The translations under genes were made by a program, and so were the position numbers. Shown in pieces: positions 1-8,111 of a DNA stretch of 64,000 nt (position 1 is its first letter; every line of letters begins with the position of its first letter). The DNA comes from Candidatus Poribacteria bacterium (lineage in GTDB: Bacteria > Poribacteria > WGA-4E > WGA-3G), in contig JAAXGN010000124.1 in NCBI GenBank assembly GCA_012267415.1, positions 1 to 64,000 of the forward strand, given 5' to 3'. The notes beneath the pieces are model-generated. The model was not told the DNA's origin. It saw nothing but the letters and a program-made list of their open reading frames with translations, and did not search any database.

Positions 1-155
1 ACGATATGTGCAAAATAAGGCAATAACATAAACATATCGTCCCTACGGGACTAATGAGGGTTAACCACACGTTTTTCTATAAACATATCGTCCCTACGGG
101 ACTAAAGACATACTCATAAACAAATTAATCCCTGTAAATTTACACATAAGGCAAC
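1..155. repeat. Paired CGTCCCTACGGGAC hairpin repeat, copy 1
   Basis: Two 25-bp units (28-52 and 79-103) share the core CATATCGTCCCTACGGGACT and lie 51 bp apart start to start. The core folds as GTCCC-TAC-GGGAC. The same pair with the same 51-bp period recurs at 10313-10388, and in an interrupted form at 50093-50202. Flanking sequence (ACGATATGTG at the left, AAATTAAT to the right) is shared with the 50-kb copy. The 1-204 stretch holds no gene that I can see. Confidence 0.8.
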
Positions 156-204
156 AAAGATTTACATGCCAGAGGGAATCCAGTGACAAAAACTTTACAT
201 ACCC

Positions 205-1425
205 TCAGAAATAGACGCTGAAGGAGGAAAAGAAGAGGCTAGGATACAATCCAAATTCGGATTGATATTGGTTTGGATCATCGTTTAGAGGCGGTTTGCC
301 AAAACTAAAAAAGCAGCCAAGAGATAGGTGTATATCCTCTGCTACGTTGTAGGCAATCTGTGGCGCAATCCAAGTTGACATATCAGACAGATTTAGCAAC
401 ATCTGTCCGCTGAGGTTAATCAACGGTGTCAACTGGTGAGAGACGCCAGGAGCAAGATAGTGATTTCCGAACAGATAGACTCCGCCACGCGTATAAGCGG
501 GTTGGTCTAAATGTGTCATCAGGTTTTCCGATTCCGTAGAACCTACTCCATTGAAATGGTACTCAATGAATGTGTAAGTTTCGCCGCCGAAACTATAGTC
601 TATTCCGATAGACCCTCGGAGATAGTTTTCGTAAGTATGTGCTTCATCTGCTAATGGGTCAACAAAGACATAGGACGTTTCGCACCAGAATCCTGCGCCG
701 CCAATCCCATGAGCAATATCTAAACCGATGAGTAGGTCTTTCTGGTATGCCAAGAGTATCATTGAAAAATCTGTCTCAAAGGTATTAAATTGTGTGCGTA
801 GAAAGATTGCGCTCTTGTCAAATTCGAAATTATCACCGATGATGTAGCCAGAATCAATCTCTCCAAGTACACCGACAGGTATACGTATACGAACTGCGTC
901 AACACCGATGCGATCTTCAGTATCTAACTGATCAAAATTATAGGGTGCTACGACGTCAGTAGGGTTGATAATCCTTGCGCTTCCCCAGGCAATTGCCTCA
1001 CGACCAATAGATATATCAGCGAATTCTGTGCTTATCTGTACTGATGCACGGTCAAGATTGTGATAAATGCCTACACTGCCTATCGGATCGTTCTCGGCGG
1101 GATAGATACGCGAATGGAAATCTGCTAATCTATACCGCGAAGATGTTGTTCCAATAGCAAATGGAGATTCTGTAAAGAGTGATGGGTCTTGTACGCGCGG
1201 TGTGAAATCGTACGCAAAAGCGAAGGATAGTGTGTCAGTCGGATTGTAAGTAAGGTTCAATCGCAATCGGTTGACGACAGCACCCGACAATGGTTCATCT
1301 GTGTATGTCGTGTCAAAGGTAGTAAAGAAGTTTTTGTAGTAACCGCTAATTCTGATTTCAGCGTGAGAGGCGTATATTTGGGATATTGTCAAGATGGTGG
1401 TAAGGAATAGGAGACATCTATTCAT
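205..1425 (-). CDS. Outer-membrane beta-barrel protein (porin-like)
   Basis: A 406-residue secreted protein. The N-terminus is a signal peptide (positive MNR, hydrophobic stretch to about residue 20, cut near SHA-E). The rest alternates short polar and aromatic segments with many Tyr/Phe, as in transmembrane beta-strands, and the last residue is Phe, the usual C-terminal mark of proteins inserted by the BAM machinery. It is the last gene of a minus-strand run starting 11 bp downstream of the LolD/MacB-type ATPase gene. ABC-2/FtsX permeases with LolA-like carriers are often found beside such barrels, so export or insertion of a lipid or lipoprotein is a reasonable inference. The exact porin family is not recognised. 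Confidence 0.75.
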   Translation of the reverse strand: MNRCLLFLTTILTISQIYASHAEIRISGYYKNFFTTFDTTYTDEPLSGAVVNRLRLNLTYNPTDTLSFAFAYDFTPRVQDPSLFTESPFAIGTTSSRYRLADFHSRIYPAENDPIGSVGIYHNLDRASVQISTEFADISIGREAIAWGSARIINPTDVVAPYNFDQLDTEDRIGVDAVRIRIPVGVLGEIDSGYIIGDNFEFDKSAIFLRTQFNTFETDFSMILLAYQKDLLIGLDIAHGIGGAGFWCETSYVFVDPLADEAHTYENYLRGSIGIDYSFGGETYTFIEYHFNGVGSTESENLMTHLDQPAYTRGGVYLFGNHYLAPGVSHQLTPLINLSGQMLLNLSDMSTWIAPQIAYNVAEDIHLSLGCFFSFGKPPLNDDPNQYQSEFGLYPSLFFSSFSVYF

Positions 1426-1436
1426 ATAGCAGTATA

Positions 1437-2141
1437 TTATTCCCTTGTCTCATCACTTTCTACGAGACCGTCACGAAGTGTTATCAGTCGTTTAGCTCTT
1501 TCCATCACCAACGGATCGTGAGTTGAGAATACATAAGTCATCCCTGTATCGGTGTTGAGTTTACGCATCATTTCAAGAAGGTCGGTACCCGTTTTAGAAT
1601 CCAAGTTTGCTGTCGGTTCATCGGCGAGTATGATGGTAGGTTCAGAGACCATTGCGCGAGCGATAGCAACACGTTGTTGTTGGCCCCCTGATAGTTGCGT
1701 TGGAAGTCTGTCCTCTACTCCCTCTAAACCGACCACTTTTAGTATGTCTATAACCCGTTTGTGTCGTTCCGCTTTCGGCACACCTGCCAACAACATGATA
1801 TACTCAACGTTTTCTTCTACTGTCAGAACAGGAATCAAGTTATATGCCTGAAATATGAAGCCGATGTTATCGCGTCTATAGTCAGAAAGTTCGTTTCCTG
1901 ACATCTCTGAGATGACCTTCCCCGCAAGCGATACTTTACCCTCCGTGGGTGCATCTAATCCAGAAATGATATTGAGAAAGGTTGTTTTGCCTGATCCAGA
2001 TGGTCCGACAATTGCTGTAAATTCTCCTGCTTGTATTGTCAAGTCAACACCGTTGAGAGCATTCACAGGTATACCGTCAGCATCATAGACTTTGGTCACA
2101 CCTTCAGCGATAATAACGTCTGTTTTTTCTGTCTGATTCAT
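1437..2141 (-). CDS. LolD/MacB-type ABC transporter ATP-binding protein
   Basis: A 234-residue ABC ATPase, the normal size for LolD/MacB/FtsE-type subunits. Walker A GPSGSGKT is at 46-53, the Q-loop Gln at 98 (FIFQAYN), the signature LSGGQQQR at 150-157, Walker B ILADE at 171-175 and the switch His at 208. It should power the two FtsX/MacB-type permeases encoded just upstream on the same strand (2301-4779). Such systems do mechanical work in the periplasm (lipoprotein release, lipid or peptide export) rather than classic import. A 145-bp element with terminal inverted repeats separates it from the first permease gene, so its transcription may be partly uncoupled. Confidence 0.93.
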   Translation of the reverse strand: MNQTEKTDVIIAEGVTKVYDADGIPVNALNGVDLTIQAGEFTAIVGPSGSGKTTFLNIISGLDAPTEGKVSLAGKVISEMSGNELSDYRRDNIGFIFQAYNLIPVLTVEENVEYIMLLAGVPKAERHKRVIDILKVVGLEGVEDRLPTQLSGGQQQRVAIARAMVSEPTIILADEPTANLDSKTGTDLLEMMRKLNTDTGMTYVFSTHDPLVMERAKRLITLRDGLVESDETRE

Positions 2142-2153
2142 GGTCTTTTCCTA

Positions 2154-2298
2154 CAGGACTTACGCAGAAGATTGGATTTCACTACAAATTTAACATATAT
2201 TGCAAGGAACGGGCAATGAATTGCCCTTGGTGAATGCGCGTGTGGCATTCACATTAAACGCTTTAATTTCTCATAACGACCAAAATGCGTAAGTCCTG
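2154..2298. repeat. MITE-like element C with 13-bp terminal inverted repeats
   Basis: CAGGACTTACGCA at 2154-2166 is perfectly inverted at 2286-2298, bounding 145 bp without an ORF. Inside are GGGCAATGAATTGCCC and a GAATGCGCGTGTGGCATTC hairpin, both members of other repeat families in this window. It lies between an ABC ATPase gene and its permease gene, ending 2 bp from the permease stop codon. This is a non-autonomous element by structure; no transposase for it is present. Confidence 0.8.
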
Positions 2299-2300
2299 AC

Positions 2301-3530
2301 CTAAAAACTTCTCCGCATTGCGTCAACAGGTTTCATTCTTGCCAAATGCCATGCGGGATACAATCCAGCGATGATTGTAAAAATAAAGACTGAGACCGGA
2401 TATGTGATAAACTGCTCAATCTTTATTACAGGATAAATAAACTCTTGTAATGTAACACCCATCATTTCATTGCCTGTGAAATCTAATCCAAAATGTGCAA
2501 AGATTGCTACTAAAGCATAGCCGAGGACACCACCGAAAATGATACTAATGATTGCTAATGCAGCTGCTTCAAATAACATAATACGCGCCATCCCAAAAGA
2601 ACGTGTTCCAACGGCACGTAACACACCGAACTCAAACATTCTGTCATATAACGACATAAACAACGTGTTGATGATACCAAATACTACGATACCGAATAGA
2701 ACACCCCCCATAATATACTTGCTGTATTTTGAAATTTCAAAGACTTTTGGTAACTGCGGGAGAATATCTGTCCAACTCAGTGCTTCGTTTCCATGTTGCG
2801 AATAGTTTGTCCAGAAGGGTAACTCTCTGTTCTGTGCATAAGCGGTTGAAGTGAATTTAATTGCGATCTGATGAATTCTATTGCCGATGGCGAGCATCTG
2901 TTGTGCTTTTCTGATCCGAATAAATGCCATGCCACTGTTCATTGCAGCGTCAGCGAAATAGTAGATACCTGAGACACGGAATGCCTCTGTGAAGTACTCC
3001 CCAGTATTCGCTTGAACGACAGTTACAACTACTTTGTCTCCAAGTGTCACCTCAAGATTTTCAGCAAGTTTACTACCGATGACAATATCCTGTGTATTTG
3101 TCCCTTCAAAGAACACTCCTTCTGATATTGCATCATCAATCTGGGACAGGTGTTTTTCGGTATGCGGTTGGATACCAACAAGACTAATGGCACTTTTGTT
3201 CGCAGCTGAGGCAATCATACCCATTACAAAGGTTCTACGTGTGAAATGCTGGACGTTTGCTTCCTTAGCAAGATTTGCGGTAACTTTATCCGGTTGTTCT
3301 ATGGTCATTGAGACTTCCAGTGTATCTCTGTAACCTTGACGATGAATCTGCGCGTCCCCGATGAAAGACTCGGTTGCTGTTTTGATCATATTCTCAAACA
3401 TGCCGATCATCAACGCGTCAAGAAAAATGAGGGCAGCGAGACCGATACTGATAGCCGTTGAGGCGATCAGTGTCCGGCGTTTGTTTCGTAAGATGTTTCG
3501 CCAAGCGAGTTTAATTAGAATTAGAAGCAT
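2301..3530 (-). CDS. FtsX/MacB-family ABC transporter permease
   Basis: A 409-residue protein with the LolC/LolE/MacB layout: an N-terminal cytoplasmic anchor (LAWRNILRNKRRT), a first membrane helix at about 22-45, a large periplasmic MacB-like domain (about 50-265), and three C-terminal helices (about 275-400) with the family motif PAWHLARMKPVDAMR at the end. It is paralogous to the following permease (3565-4779), so the pair probably forms a heterodimer with the ATPase at 1437-2141. The gap to the downstream ATPase gene is filled by repeat element C. Confidence 0.9.
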   Translation of the reverse strand: MLLILIKLAWRNILRNKRRTLIASTAISIGLAALIFLDALMIGMFENMIKTATESFIGDAQIHRQGYRDTLEVSMTIEQPDKVTANLAKEANVQHFTRRTFVMGMIASAANKSAISLVGIQPHTEKHLSQIDDAISEGVFFEGTNTQDIVIGSKLAENLEVTLGDKVVVTVVQANTGEYFTEAFRVSGIYYFADAAMNSGMAFIRIRKAQQMLAIGNRIHQIAIKFTSTAYAQNRELPFWTNYSQHGNEALSWTDILPQLPKVFEISKYSKYIMGGVLFGIVVFGIINTLFMSLYDRMFEFGVLRAVGTRSFGMARIMLFEAAALAIISIIFGGVLGYALVAIFAHFGLDFTGNEMMGVTLQEFIYPVIKIEQFITYPVSVFIFTIIAGLYPAWHLARMKPVDAMRRSF

Positions 3531-3564
3531 GTTTATATAGTTGTCATTTAAATACTGACAAGTA

Positions 3565-4779
3565 CTAATGTATCCGCATTGCTCTTGCCGGCATAATGCG
3601 AGCGGCTTTTATTGCTGGAAAAAGACTCACGATCACTGCAGAAACAAATACTGTTGTGGCAGGAATCAGGAGACATGCAACATTGACTTCGGCATACATT
3701 TTTCCGAATTCAACACCCGCCAATGTAAATCCTTCAGCATAAGACACACCGTATACGGAGAGGAGGTAATTGAAGAAAATACCCAACACCACACCGATAA
3801 CGATGCTACCGATACTGATAATCACGACTTCGTAAATAACTAACCAGAAAACCTGTATCGGTTTTGTGCCAACAGCTTTTAAAACACCATATTCACGTGT
3901 GCGTTCCATGACGGACATCAGCACAGTGTTCAGCACACCGATAGCCACAATAAACACTATGATGAAACGTGCAACAGCATCTCCTTGCTTGTCTTTTTGC
4001 ATTGCATCATAGAAGGATTTCACTACCTGGTACCAAGGTAAAATCTCAAGCGAAGTATTGTCAAGTCTTTCTGTAATCGCATTGGAGATTCTCTCAACTT
4101 TATTGATATTGGATACAATTACGACAATTTCGTGAACGCGTCCTTCAAGCACGAATAGTTCCTGAACATCGTCAATGTGAAGATAACAAGCAACCCGGTT
4201 CGTAATATCATCGCCACTGTCTGCGATGCCGACAATTGTATATTCGTCATTCGCGATTGAACCGTCGGCAGCTTGTGAGAATAGAACGATTTTACTACCG
4301 AGGGTTGCAGCGAGTGTTTTTGCCAACTTTTCTCCGATGACGACTTCGTGTGAAGCTGTTTCTGATAGCGTGTTTCCTTCAATCACTTTTTTGTTGAAAT
4401 GAGTTGCTCGGTTTTCTCGTGCGACATCTATCCCGATGATCCGAACAGCAGTGCTTCTTTCGTCAACTGACCCTAATCCGCCTGTATAAATCCGTGGTGT
4501 CCATGCTTCTACACCGTCTTCGTTTTGGATTGTTTTGCCAATGGATTCATAGTCGCTAATTGTTTTATAGATGGACGGTTTTTCATGGTAACCCGCACGA
4601 TGCACCTGTATATGTCCGATACGGTTCCCCGTGAACATCTCAATCACATTAGAATACGCACCATCAGATAGACCGATGACGATTGATGAGAGCGTGAATC
4701 CGACAATCATTGCGAGTGCGGTGAGGATTGTGCGTCTTTTTTGACGAAAGATGTTACGAAACGCAATTTTGAGCATCAT
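3565..4779 (-). CDS. FtsX/MacB-family ABC transporter permease, paralogue
   Basis: A 404-residue permease with the same build as its neighbour: start motif LKIAFRNIFRQKRRT, first helix about 17-40, periplasmic MacB-like domain, then three helices from about residue 270, ending in FPAIKAARIMPARAM. ATG codons at residues 1 and 2 are both possible starts. It lies 34 bp upstream of the second permease and 20 bp downstream of the FG-GAP lipoprotein gene, consistent with one operon. The substrate cannot be read from sequence; the LolA-like protein at 7339-8091 suggests a lipidated or hydrophobic cargo. Confidence 0.9.
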   Translation of the reverse strand: MMLKIAFRNIFRQKRRTILTALAMIVGFTLSSIVIGLSDGAYSNVIEMFTGNRIGHIQVHRAGYHEKPSIYKTISDYESIGKTIQNEDGVEAWTPRIYTGGLGSVDERSTAVRIIGIDVARENRATHFNKKVIEGNTLSETASHEVVIGEKLAKTLAATLGSKIVLFSQAADGSIANDEYTIVGIADSGDDITNRVACYLHIDDVQELFVLEGRVHEIVVIVSNINKVERISNAITERLDNTSLEILPWYQVVKSFYDAMQKDKQGDAVARFIIVFIVAIGVLNTVLMSVMERTREYGVLKAVGTKPIQVFWLVIYEVVIISIGSIVIGVVLGIFFNYLLSVYGVSYAEGFTLAGVEFGKMYAEVNVACLLIPATTVFVSAVIVSLFPAIKAARIMPARAMRIH

Positions 4780-4799
4780 GACAGTTGTCCTTCAACATA

Positions 4800-6416
4800 T
4801 TACCTGGAAATCAGCATCGTCACGTGATTCTGTCGTGTGGCAGACCTATTTTTTATGAGTATATCTTTTTTGTTGTCTCTATTTAGGTCTACTAACCAAA
4901 TATTTCGTTCATCGTTTGGCATAGTGACTACTACTTTTTGGGGTTTTTTCGCGAATACCTTTGGTGTTTGTTCACCGAGAAAGATGTGCATTTCAGACCA
5001 GTTTTTTCCTACTATGAGGTCTAAGAGTCTATCTCCATTCACATCACCGGATAGGACTGGCGGAAAAAACACCCGTTCTGTTTCAAAGAAATCAAGCGCA
5101 GGTCTTATTTTTCGTTTAGTCGTGGGTTTATCGGGAAAAGACCTATTTTCCATGCGAAAGAGTTCAAGATTCACTGCGATGGATTTTCCAACCATTGCGC
5201 GTGCCATGCCAGTGATTTTGGTATTTACATCTCTAAACAGAAAGTCCAAATCGCCATCGTTGTCAAAGTCCTGCAACCAGTATGACGCATATCCCCACGG
5301 CAGTAACCCGCCTGCTGTGCCTCTCGGTTTAATCGTCATTCCCACATCTTCTGTAAATACGATTCCTTCAGCAGTCTGTATACCGAAATGAACATCATAA
5401 GTGCTACGTTGATTGCCGATACTTCTTCCTTCCAATGTGTGGATAATCATATCCGTTACACCATCAGTATTCATATCTCTAAATGTGTGCAGTATTCTCC
5501 GTTTTGTTTTTTCTCTAAAACCAACCATAAGCGCGAACATGTTTTCTCCGCTAAAATCGAAGGCGATAGCATAAGCACCATCAGTGTTGAAAGTCACATC
5601 TGTAGTAAAGGTTTTAATGTCAGCAGAAAACGCACCGTATGTGTTTTGAAGATAGGCATCAAAATGGTCTCCATTCCAAAACACGAGATCAGTACGTTTA
5701 TCTCCGTTGCAGTCCATCTGATGTAAACGACTCAGATACCATAGAGCGGTTAGTTCATTTATTCCTACCTCGCGGTAGCTGCGATTTTGATCTAAGGCAG
5801 TTTTATCCAGAAAGGGTTCTGGTGGACCCAGTTTAACTGGATCGGTGAATGAGCCGTTATTCAATTGTGTGGAAATCCAAAAACCGTCAAAATCTGGTAA
5901 CACCAAGTCGTCAAGACCATCACCATTTAGGTCGCGAGTGATGTCAATATGTGAGACTTTATCAGGATCAATCATATCGTAGTTTGTGGTGATGTTCATC
6001 AGTTTTTGTTCTGATTTCGAATCAAGGTCAAACCAATTCAGTCTGCCGTGTTCGTAAGTGATGAGTCTGTCCCGTCCTTTGATCGTGGTTATATCAACGA
6101 AGCGTATTTGTGGACGTAGGGATGTGTTAAGCGTTAATTCCCAAGTACCATTTTTATACGCATAGATACGTAGGCGACGTGTGCTATTCTTTTCAATGTT
6201 TACGACTGCAAGTTCTGCGAATGTGCTATCGGAAAGAAAACCTGTCAAAACGGTTTGGTTCTTGTCCGTGCCGGTGGATACCTCATATTTTTGATATGTG
6301 AATGGTTTAGGTGAAGTCGGTTTTACCTCTTCATCAAGTTTCGTTGAACATCCTATAACAGAAATTCCAAGAAAAATAGTAAACAGGTATAAGGAAATTG
6401 TTCTAAAAATAGGCAT
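4800..6416 (-). CDS. FG-GAP/VCBS repeat lipoprotein
   Basis: A 538-residue lipoprotein: hydrophobic signal ending in the lipobox VIGC with Cys at about 23, then a repeat-rich extracytoplasmic domain. At least six calcium-binding loops of the D-x-N-G-D-x-x-D type are visible (for example DLNGDGLDDL, DMNTDGVTDM, DFDNDGDLDF, DVNGDRLLDL), the hallmark of FG-GAP/VCBS beta-propellers. Such propellers bind ligands or other proteins at the surface; no catalytic motif is visible. Its first codons overlap the end of the 6403-6957 gene by 14 bp, so it is translationally coupled inside the envelope cluster. Confidence 0.85.
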   Translation of the reverse strand: MPIFRTISLYLFTIFLGISVIGCSTKLDEEVKPTSPKPFTYQKYEVSTGTDKNQTVLTGFLSDSTFAELAVVNIEKNSTRRLRIYAYKNGTWELTLNTSLRPQIRFVDITTIKGRDRLITYEHGRLNWFDLDSKSEQKLMNITTNYDMIDPDKVSHIDITRDLNGDGLDDLVLPDFDGFWISTQLNNGSFTDPVKLGPPEPFLDKTALDQNRSYREVGINELTALWYLSRLHQMDCNGDKRTDLVFWNGDHFDAYLQNTYGAFSADIKTFTTDVTFNTDGAYAIAFDFSGENMFALMVGFREKTKRRILHTFRDMNTDGVTDMIIHTLEGRSIGNQRSTYDVHFGIQTAEGIVFTEDVGMTIKPRGTAGGLLPWGYASYWLQDFDNDGDLDFLFRDVNTKITGMARAMVGKSIAVNLELFRMENRSFPDKPTTKRKIRPALDFFETERVFFPPVLSGDVNGDRLLDLIVGKNWSEMHIFLGEQTPKVFAKKPQKVVVTMPNDERNIWLVDLNRDNKKDILIKNRSATRQNHVTMLISR

Positions 6417-6957
6417 GTATACCTGCTCCTACGTATACCCCTGCAATACCCATAGATTGCGTAGGGGTAATATCTCTGCCAATTCCCTGACCGATGCTTA
6501 TGTTCAAACCGAGGGGAATTCCCCCAAGTGAAAACACAAGTTCACCACCAAACGCGAGTCCAGCTGCCAACGTAGTTGTTTCAACGATTGCTTTCTCGGT
6601 ATCCATTGTTTTGTGGTATCTCCAACCACCTTCTAATGTGAAATATAGTCGTGCTTGATTCCACTTTCCACTGTGTTCAAATATTGCATACGACACACCA
6701 GCACCTAACATGTGGTCTGCATTTTCGTCATCAAGGATGAAACGACCAACGGTTTGGAGATAGACAGGTGCTAATCCGTTGTATCGTAAACTAACACCAC
6801 CAAACGCGGGTGTAGCACCTTGAGAACCTATACCGAAATTCTTTGTCAGATTAGTCTGTTGTGCTTGAATGGAGAAACTAAAAACAAGGATCATACACGA
6901 ACAGATAAAGTATAGATTTTGATAGGTTCTATTCTTCCGTACTGATTTATATTTCAT
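6403..6957 (-). CDS. Small outer-membrane-like protein, unknown family
   Basis: A 184-residue protein from the ATG at 6957, preferred because AAAAAAAGGAAAT sits directly upstream; the ORF stays open 16 codons further. A signal peptide is clear (basic N-terminus, hydrophobic segment, cut after IQAQ). The mature part is rich in Gly and in alternating hydrophobic residues and ends in Phe (AGIHAYF), suggesting an eight-stranded beta-barrel. It overlaps the FG-GAP lipoprotein start. I recognise no named family; the outer-membrane role is inferred from composition and from the neighbouring barrel and LolA-like genes. Confidence 0.65.
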   Translation of the reverse strand: MKYKSVRKNRTYQNLYFICSCMILVFSFSIQAQQTNLTKNFGIGSQGATPAFGGVSLRYNGLAPVYLQTVGRFILDDENADHMLGAGVSYAIFEHSGKWNQARLYFTLEGGWRYHKTMDTEKAIVETTTLAAGLAFGGELVFSLGGIPLGLNISIGQGIGRDITPTQSMGIAGVYVGAGIHAYF

Positions 6958-7065
6958 ATTTCCTTTTTTTATTCTAATGGATTTCGGAATCAATGAACAG
7001 TTCACGTCGGACGAAGAGCGAGTAAGCGAGGGTGAACGGGTAAGGGGATAAAGATTAAAAAATAA

Positions 7066-7258
7066 TCAGGTAATTGATTACCCCAGGCTGGTAGGTGCGA
7101 TTTCCTAATCGCACCGGATTCTAAGCGAAGATTTCGGACGAAGCAGATTAGGGTAACCCCCTTCATTGAAGGTTTCCGTGCAGGATTCGGTGCGATTAGG
7201 AAATCGCACCTACCGGCCTGGGAAAAATCGGTTTTTACCCTTTTAATTACTTAATCTT
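7066..7258. repeat. GGTAGGTGCGAT inverted-repeat element, copy 1
   Basis: The 381-bp gap 6958-7338 holds this element. It runs from AATAATCAGGTAATT through CTGGTAGGTGCGATTTCC, then the inverted GGAAATCGCACCTACCGG and CCTGGG, to CTTTTAATTACTTAATC. The same order of blocks, including both outer flanks, recurs at 49880-50062; a shorter relative lies at 15118-15236. No ORF lies inside. It sits between the small outer-membrane protein gene and the LolA-like gene. Confidence 0.75.
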
Positions 7259-7338
7259 CATGACCTCACCCCTATGCGTGAGTCGTATCCACAAATTCTG
7301 AATCTCCCCTTTAAATTATCTACATTACTATAAGAACA

Positions 7339-8091
7339 TTAATATCTCTTTTGTAGATTGCGTCGTGTAAAGATTTTGTCATCAATTTTTGTGTCGAACT
7401 TAGCATTCACCCATCGGACGACTGTTTTGTGTCCGTCTCTATTTTGTGGAATCATCTCCATTACAGAAGGCACGGTTTTTCCCCCGAATTTCTTAACCTC
7501 TTTGAAATTCAGTACACGCATCAGTTTCCCTTTTTCATCATAGAAATGTTGCCACATCGGTATGTAATCGTTGTCGCGAACAGCGGTAATGATTTTACCC
7601 CAGACAATGGCGGAATCCTCTTTCGGTATGAGTTCAACATATAGCAGACCCTCAGATGCTTCTTCAGGTGTAACCATTTGGTAGGTATAATCATCAAGCA
7701 GGGATGATTCTCTGACCAGATCATCATTTGTGAAGTCGGATCCCATCCAAGATCCCATCATCATTGATGGGGATATCTTCATAGTTTTATTTACTTTCGG
7801 CAGATAGTTCCACATCTCGTTTTTGATGCGTAATGTTGCCACGCCCTGTTCCTTCTTTGGTGCAGTAATCCTGATGAAAGTTTTGTCCATGCCTTTTGTC
7901 CATACTTGCATTTTCAGTGTTCTCTCATAATGCGGTGTGACAATATGCATCTCCATTTCTGCTTCACTTGTCTTGCTACGATACAATTGATCAATATGTT
8001 TGATGATGTCTTCAACTTTAGGTTGAGATGTAGCATTTAATGTCAGGAGACAGAAGGTGGTTATGAGAATATATAAAAAAGATGTTTTCAT
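7339..8091 (-). CDS. LolA-like outer-membrane lipoprotein-sorting protein
   Basis: A 250-residue secreted protein with a signal peptide (residues 1-22, cut near NATS). The mature chain matches the LolA_like/outer membrane lipoprotein-sorting family by its order of features: a helix with DIIKHIDQLYRSK, strands ending in TLKMQVWTKG and FIRITAPKKEQGV, then MWNYLPKVNKTMKISPSMMMGSWM, a typical hydrophobic loop, and ...YQMV...VELIPK late in the fold. These carriers move lipidated cargo across the periplasm. Encoded upstream of the ABC permeases and barrel proteins on the same strand, it is probably their soluble partner. Confidence 0.85.
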   Translation of the reverse strand: MKTSFLYILITTFCLLTLNATSQPKVEDIIKHIDQLYRSKTSEAEMEMHIVTPHYERTLKMQVWTKGMDKTFIRITAPKKEQGVATLRIKNEMWNYLPKVNKTMKISPSMMMGSWMGSDFTNDDLVRESSLLDDYTYQMVTPEEASEGLLYVELIPKEDSAIVWGKIITAVRDNDYIPMWQHFYDEKGKLMRVLNFKEVKKFGGKTVPSVMEMIPQNRDGHKTVVRWVNAKFDTKIDDKIFTRRNLQKRY

Positions 8092-8111
8092 ATCTAATAT
8101 CCTGATACACT

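Noticed and set aside
28-103. Possible CRISPR array (25-bp repeats, 26-bp spacers)
   Set aside because: Only two units per site, the same pair recurs at three loci with partly related spacers, the repeat is palindromic with CTAC loop, and no cas gene is near.
7066-7258. Rho-independent terminators at the hairpin repeats
   Set aside because: The hairpins lack a following T-run and sit within same-strand gene runs, so termination cannot be claimed.
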